Shown one piece after another: positions 60,509 through 64,000 of a stretch of 64,000 nucleotides of DNA. Position numbers and translations under genes: made by a program. Numbering within the stretch: position 1 is the stretch's first letter; every line of letters starts with the position of its first letter. The notes beneath the pieces were generated by a model that made no database searches, was not told where the DNA came from, and saw only the letters and a list, made by a program, of their open reading frames with translations. This DNA is from Chloroflexota bacterium (GTDB lineage: Bacteria > Chloroflexota > Dehalococcoidia > Tepidiformales > Tepidiformaceae). Location: contig JACRBT010000001.1 of the NCBI GenBank assembly GCA_016234445.1, positions 186,001-250,000 of the forward strand, read 5' to 3'.

Positions 60509-61081
60509 CTACTGGACCGTGATGGTCCCGACCATCTGCGGTCGGCTGTTCTCATGGACCTGGCAGACGTAGGGGAAGGTGCCCGCGGTGGTGAACGTAA
60601 ACGAATAGGAACCTGTCTTCGTCGTCCCCTGGACACCGAATCCGTCACCAACGACGTTGTGGAACTCGTTGCCCTGCCACACCCAGGTCACCGTGCTGCC
60701 GCGCGGGACGGTCATCTGCGCCGGGTCGAAGTAGTTGTCCCGGAGGGCGATGGTGACGTTCTTCGGCTCGGGCGCGGAAGTGGGGGCCGCGGTAGGCGGG
60801 ACGGCCGTGGCCTGGGCGGTGGCCGCCGGCGTTGCGCCAGAAGGGGCGGACGGCGCGGGCGTGGCGCCCGGGGGAGTTGCCGTGGTGGTGGTGGTCGAAG
60901 TCGAAGTCGAAGCCGCCGTTGCGCTTGATGGGCTGGCGGTGGCAGCCCCGGGAGTGGGTTGGGCCTGCGTCGCCGGGGTTGCCGTGGAAGTTGCCGTTCC
61001 CGGAGGCGCGCCCGCATCGTCACCGGAACAGGCGGAAAGCAGGAGTGCGAAGCCGGCGAGGGGGAGGGCAAATCGGCGCAT
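60509..61081 (-). CDS. Cupredoxin lipoprotein (plastocyanin/azurin-like)
   Basis: 190 residues. The N-terminal signal ends in a lipobox LLSACSG. A Thr/Ala/Pro-rich linker (about 25-100) leads to a cupredoxin domain. Copper ligands are His (NEFHNVVGDG), Cys (PYVCQVH), His and Met (PQMVGTI), as in type 1 copper proteins. It likely carries electrons at the outer cell surface. ATG 61081 is the start of the lipoprotein signal; a longer frame exists. Confidence 0.87.
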   Translation of the reverse strand: MRRFALPLAGFALLLSACSGDDAGAPPGTATSTATPATQAQPTPGAATASPSSATAASTSTSTTTTTATPPGATPAPSAPSGATPAATAQATAVPPTAAPTSAPEPKNVTIALRDNYFDPAQMTVPRGSTVTWVWQGNEFHNVVGDGFGVQGTTKTGSYSFTFTTAGTFPYVCQVHENSRPQMVGTITVQ

Positions 61082-61115
61082 GGTTCGGAACTCGTGCTGT
61101 GGGGGTAGGGACACA

Positions 61116-61155
61116 CCACGGGGCCGGGCTCCCTCATGGCAACCCGGCCCCGTGG
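61116..61155 (-). terminator. Long hairpin between the two cupredoxin genes
   Basis: A perfect 13-bp stem, CCACGGGGCCGGG (61116-61128) with CCCGGCCCCGTGG (61143-61155), around a 14-nt loop. On the minus strand it follows the two-domain cupredoxin gene. No T-tract follows, so it may be a processing or stability element. Confidence 0.6.
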
Positions 61156-61172
61156 ACATTCGACGAAATGAC

Positions 61173-62246
61173 CTAGCGGCGAGCCGCCAGGAAGGCTGAG
61201 CCGGTGAAGACTGCGATCATGCCCGTGATGAGGAGGATGACCGTCAGGCCGTCACGGCCGGAGTTTTCGAAGCCGGTGCCGGTGGCCGGCGGCTTGGGAG
61301 CCACCACCGCCGCGCCGACGGTGACCTTGCCGACCATGTCCTGGGGCTGGTGGAGGAGGCAGTAGTAGTCGAACGTGCCCGCCTTGCCGAAGGTCAGCTC
61401 GAAGCTCGTGCCTGCCGACCAGCCAAGACCGATCGTCCCGGAATGGACCGCGGACACGCCATCCCAGGCGCCGCTGGGCTTCACCGCGGCAGCTTCGGTC
61501 GGGTCGCCCTGGAAGGCCGGCGGCGGGCCGAAGGTGACGGTGTGCGGGGTGATGACGGTGTCCTTCCACTCGATCGTGTCGCCGACGTTGACGGAGCCGG
61601 CGGCCGGGAAGAACTGCTGGACGTCGCTGCTTTCAGCCATCGCGCCGACGGTGAAGGTGTACTTCTTGGTGCCGTCGAGGCGGCTGGTGACGGCGGCCGG
61701 GCCGGAACCGAAGCTGGCGGCGACGTTCTTGAGCTGGGTGATCATCGAGTTGTACTGGGCGTTGCCGCGGGCGTCAGCGGAGAACTGCGTGTCGAGGTCG
61801 CCAGCCTGGCCGGGGGCGAGCACGGTGATCGAGCCGCTCATGCCGGGATGGATGACGCAGTCATAGGCGAAGGTTCCGGCTTCGGTGAACTGGACGTTGA
61901 ACTCAGGCCCGAAGATGAAGCCGGAGGTCAGGAAGCCAGTGCCGTTGTAGGTGACCGTCGACTGGCCGGGGAAGGTGGGGACGGTCGGGTCGCCGGTGGG
62001 CTGGCCGAAGGTGATGGTGTGCGGCTCGGGCCAGGGGAAGGCGAAGCGGACGGTGTCGCCCTTCGCGATGGTGGCGGCCGCCGGGAGGAATTCGTTGACG
62101 GCGTAGCCGCTCTGGCCGTCGCCAGCGCGGACGGTGAGGGTGCCGGCAGCGTCGGCGGGACGCGCTCCCATGAGGGCGCCGGGGATCACGACGCAGAGGG
62201 CGAGCGCGGCGATGACCGCGATTCTCCGGAAGGCGATGCGGGGCAT
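61173..62246 (-). CDS. Two-domain cupredoxin protein, membrane-anchored
   Basis: 357 residues. A signal peptide (IAVIAALALCVVIPGALMG) is followed by two cupredoxin domains. Copper ligand-like residues occur in the first (PHTITFGQ, YDCVIHPGMSG) and second (PHTVTFGPPP, YYCLLHQPQDMVG). The C-terminus GLTVILLITGMIAVFTGSAF is a membrane anchor followed by ARR. The M at 62246 begins a good signal peptide; a longer frame starts at 62279. It is an electron carrier or copper-binding envelope protein, upstream of the cupredoxin lipoprotein gene. Confidence 0.82.
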   Translation of the reverse strand: MPRIAFRRIAVIAALALCVVIPGALMGARPADAAGTLTVRAGDGQSGYAVNEFLPAAATIAKGDTVRFAFPWPEPHTITFGQPTGDPTVPTFPGQSTVTYNGTGFLTSGFIFGPEFNVQFTEAGTFAYDCVIHPGMSGSITVLAPGQAGDLDTQFSADARGNAQYNSMITQLKNVAASFGSGPAAVTSRLDGTKKYTFTVGAMAESSDVQQFFPAAGSVNVGDTIEWKDTVITPHTVTFGPPPAFQGDPTEAAAVKPSGAWDGVSAVHSGTIGLGWSAGTSFELTFGKAGTFDYYCLLHQPQDMVGKVTVGAAVVAPKPPATGTGFENSGRDGLTVILLITGMIAVFTGSAFLAARR

Positions 62247-62359
62247 GGGTCGAGCAAGCAAGATACGGCTCCAGGACAAGAAGTTCGAAGCGCGATGCGC
62301 TCCGAATGGGAGATTCTACGCCGGAGTTCGTTGGGGTATAGCGAACGACTTCACACTGG

Positions 62360-63379
62360 CTAAGGCGGGCGGGAAGGCGCGGCATTCCACTCGCCGGCAG
62401 ACGGGACCCCGTGGGAACCCGTCGCCAGCCGGACACTCGTGAGGATGGCGCGCTCGACCGCGCGCACGGCGAGGATGCCCACGGTGAGGGCGTCGTCCGC
62501 GCTGACCTCGAGGTGTCCCATCGAAATCGCGAAGGCGATGTCGCCGTCGGCGAAGGTGTGGACGGGCATGATGGCGCGCGCGAACCCGTCGTGGGCCTGC
62601 ACCGCGACCCGCTGGAGCTGGTGGTGGTCGATGGCGGCGTTGGTCGCGACGACGGCGAGGGTGGTGTTCTGGAGGAGCATGGCTTCCATCTGGGCGGTGC
62701 GCCGGGACATCGCCTCCGGGAGGCCGATGAACCCGCCGCCGCCGGCCCGGGGGCCAGCGACGAGGGCGCCCGTGGCGGGGTCGAAAACATGCCCGGCGGC
62801 GTTGGTGGCGACGATCGCCCCAACGGTGATCCCCCGGGGACCGACAAGGCTTGCCGTCCCGATGCCGCTCTTGAGGCAGCGTTCGGGGCCCAGCATCTTC
62901 GCGACCGTCGCTCCCGTCCCCGCGCCGACGCTCCCCTGGGCGACGGTACCGGCGGTCGCCCGCGAGGCCGCGCGGTAGCCGGCGTCCGCGTCCGGGAAGG
63001 CGACGGCGCGGCCGATGCCAAGGTCGAAGAGGACCGCGCTGGAGACGATCGGGACCTTCCTGACCGTGGTGGGGAAGCCGATCTCGTGTTCGGCGCACCA
63101 GCGCATCACGCCGTCGGCGGCTGCCAGGCCGAAGGCGCTGCCCCCGGCGAGGACAACCGCGTGGCACTTCCGCACCGCGTTCGCCGCGCCAAGGACATCT
63201 GTTTCGCGGCTCCCGGGGGCGCCCCCGCGGATGTCGACGGCGGCAGCGGTGCTCCCTTCGCAGAGGACCACCGTGCAGCCGGTCGCCCCGCGGCGGTTGG
63301 TCCAGTGGCCCACGCGGATGCCCGCGACGTCGGTGATGGCGTCGCGCTTGCCCGGCCGCCAGTCGGCGGGGTGCTCCAT
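62360..63379 (-). CDS. P1/S58-family peptidase (DmpA-like)
   Basis: 339 residues. The family splits itself before a Ser/Thr nucleophile. The region NTTLAVVATNAAIDHHQLQR is the nucleophile segment. ITDVAGIRVGHWTNRRGATG at the start and VGAGTGATVAKML in the middle are conserved. Members are beta-aminopeptidases or D-Ala-peptide hydrolases. It is convergent with nothing close by; mutM lies upstream on the same strand. Confidence 0.82.
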   Translation of the reverse strand: MEHPADWRPGKRDAITDVAGIRVGHWTNRRGATGCTVVLCEGSTAAAVDIRGGAPGSRETDVLGAANAVRKCHAVVLAGGSAFGLAAADGVMRWCAEHEIGFPTTVRKVPIVSSAVLFDLGIGRAVAFPDADAGYRAASRATAGTVAQGSVGAGTGATVAKMLGPERCLKSGIGTASLVGPRGITVGAIVATNAAGHVFDPATGALVAGPRAGGGGFIGLPEAMSRRTAQMEAMLLQNTTLAVVATNAAIDHHQLQRVAVQAHDGFARAIMPVHTFADGDIAFAISMGHLEVSADDALTVGILAVRAVERAILTSVRLATGSHGVPSAGEWNAAPSRPP

Positions 63380-63388
63380 GGCGTGATT

Positions 63389-64000
63389 CTACGACGGCCG
63401 GCGGCGGGCGCGCGGCTGGCACCCGGGGCAGTAGTGGGTCGCCCGGCCGCCGATGACAGTGCGGGCGATCGCGGTGCCGCAGGCGTAGCAGGGCTTGCCC
63501 GTGCGCCGGAAGACCTGGACGTACATGTGCTGGGACCCCTGTTGGCCCATCGCGTCCACGTAATCCTTGAAGCTGGCGCCGCGGTTGGCGATGCCGCGTT
63601 CGAGGACGGCCCTGCAGGCGGCATGCAGCCTCGCGGTCGCGGCTGTCCCGACGGCACCTGCGGGTGTGTCCGGGCGGATGCGGGCTTCGAAGAGGGCCTC
63701 GTCGACGTAGATGTTCCCGAGCCCGGACATGCGACGCTGATCGAGCAGGACCGACTTCACCGGGGCCGACCTCCCGGAAAGCGCCGCCCGGAAATCGCGG
63801 AGGGTGAAGGCCGCGTCGATGGGCTCAGGGCCGAGCTTCCCCACGACCTCGCTGACGTCCTCGACGATGCGCCACGTACCGAACTTGCGGAGGTCGCTCC
63901 AGCGCAGGTCGTGGCCGTCGTCGAGCATGAGTCTCGCCCGCTCATACTGCTCTACCGGCGCGGTGGATTCGCGCCACAGCAGGCGGCCGGTCATCCGCAG
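63389..64000 (-). CDS. mutM: Formamidopyrimidine-DNA glycosylase, C-terminal part (5' end outside window)
   Basis: About 203 residues are visible, cut off by the right edge. The H2TH domain (KSVLLDQRRMSGLGNIYVDEALF, about residues 80-105) and the zinc finger (CYACGTAIARTVIGGRATHYCPGC) are present. LRMTGRLLW at the edge is internal to the family sequence. It excises 8-oxoguanine from DNA. The catalytic N-terminal Pro-Glu lies outside the window. Confidence 0.92.
   Translation of the reverse strand: MRMTGRLLWRESTAPVEQYERARLMLDDGHDLRWSDLRKFGTWRIVEDVSEVVGKLGPEPIDAAFTLRDFRAALSGRSAPVKSVLLDQRRMSGLGNIYVDEALFEARIRPDTPAGAVGTAATARLHAACRAVLERGIANRGASFKDYVDAMGQQGSQHMYVQVFRRTGKPCYACGTAIARTVIGGRATHYCPGCQPRARRRPS

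Overview
This 64-kb window is high-GC, gene-dense bacterial chromosome with short intergenic gaps and many GTG and TTG starts joined by ATGA or GTGA overlaps. Gene content fits a Chloroflexota genome, perhaps Dehalococcoidia (Tepidiforma-like): several SDR enzymes, an LLM-class flavin oxidoreductase, a CaiB/BaiF CoA-transferase, FMN-binding split-barrel (PPOX) proteins, Thr/Pro-rich exported proteins and a phosphatidylinositol-type lipid cluster. The lineage is inferred from this pattern; there is no rRNA in the window to settle it.

Layout. 1-6.9 kb: end of an APC permease, tRNA-Leu(UAA), amidase, SDR, LLM oxidoreductase, a secreted tandem-repeat protein behind a structured leader, and citrate synthase behind a palindromic operator candidate. 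7-16 kb: TPR protein, YkgJ-type cysteine-cluster protein, EamA exporter, two SDRs flanking a GH172/DUF2961 protein, CDF transporter, ndk, tsaB-tsaE, a metallophosphatase. 16-28 kb: hydroxyacid dehydrogenase, XRE regulator, flavin reductase/SCP2-like/hydrolase set, leuA, SRPBCC-ArsR pair, pdxS, a GGDEF diguanylate cyclase, an NMNAT-like nucleotidyltransferase, a CoA-transferase, tRNA-Arg(UCU). 28-38 kb: membrane proteins, a serine hydrolase, then a compact run of ino1, two acyltransferases, a PHP phosphoesterase, a PimA-like glycosyltransferase and a CDP-alcohol phosphatidyltransferase, which together could make and decorate phosphatidylinositol. 38-50 kb: MA-family peptidase, prfB with a programmed +1 frameshift, a Met8-like dehydrogenase, crotonase and dpaL, two PPOX-type proteins, GNAT and aminoglycoside-kinase-like genes, a broken brnT with brnA, a lipoprotein between two copies of the uvrB 3' end, and uvrB. 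50-64 kb: an ABC exporter pair, an ECF sigma factor with a membrane partner, the novel locus described next, panD-panB-panC, two cupredoxins, a P1/S58 peptidase and the start-truncated mutM.

The most unusual part lies at 53837-58076 on the minus strand. A tetrapyrrole-methylase-fold SAM methyltransferase that resembles borosin peptide N-methyltransferases is followed 19 bp later by a 642-residue acidic protein. That protein carries about twelve copies of a short Ser-Lys-Ser-Asn (SKSN) motif and a HEVTHTVQQ signature like that of eCIS-core (DUF4157) proteins. A multi-pass membrane protein with a Thr/Pro-rich stalk follows 12 bp later. It reads as an enzyme, a repetitive substrate and a surface partner, and I do not recognise it as a described system. 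The function is inferred.

Second in interest are the phosphatidylinositol-type cluster, the 36-bp duplication of the uvrB 3' end around a lipoprotein gene, the structured leader before the repeat protein, and a dispersed palindromic repeat, one copy of which supplies the C-terminus of the CDP-alcohol phosphatidyltransferase.
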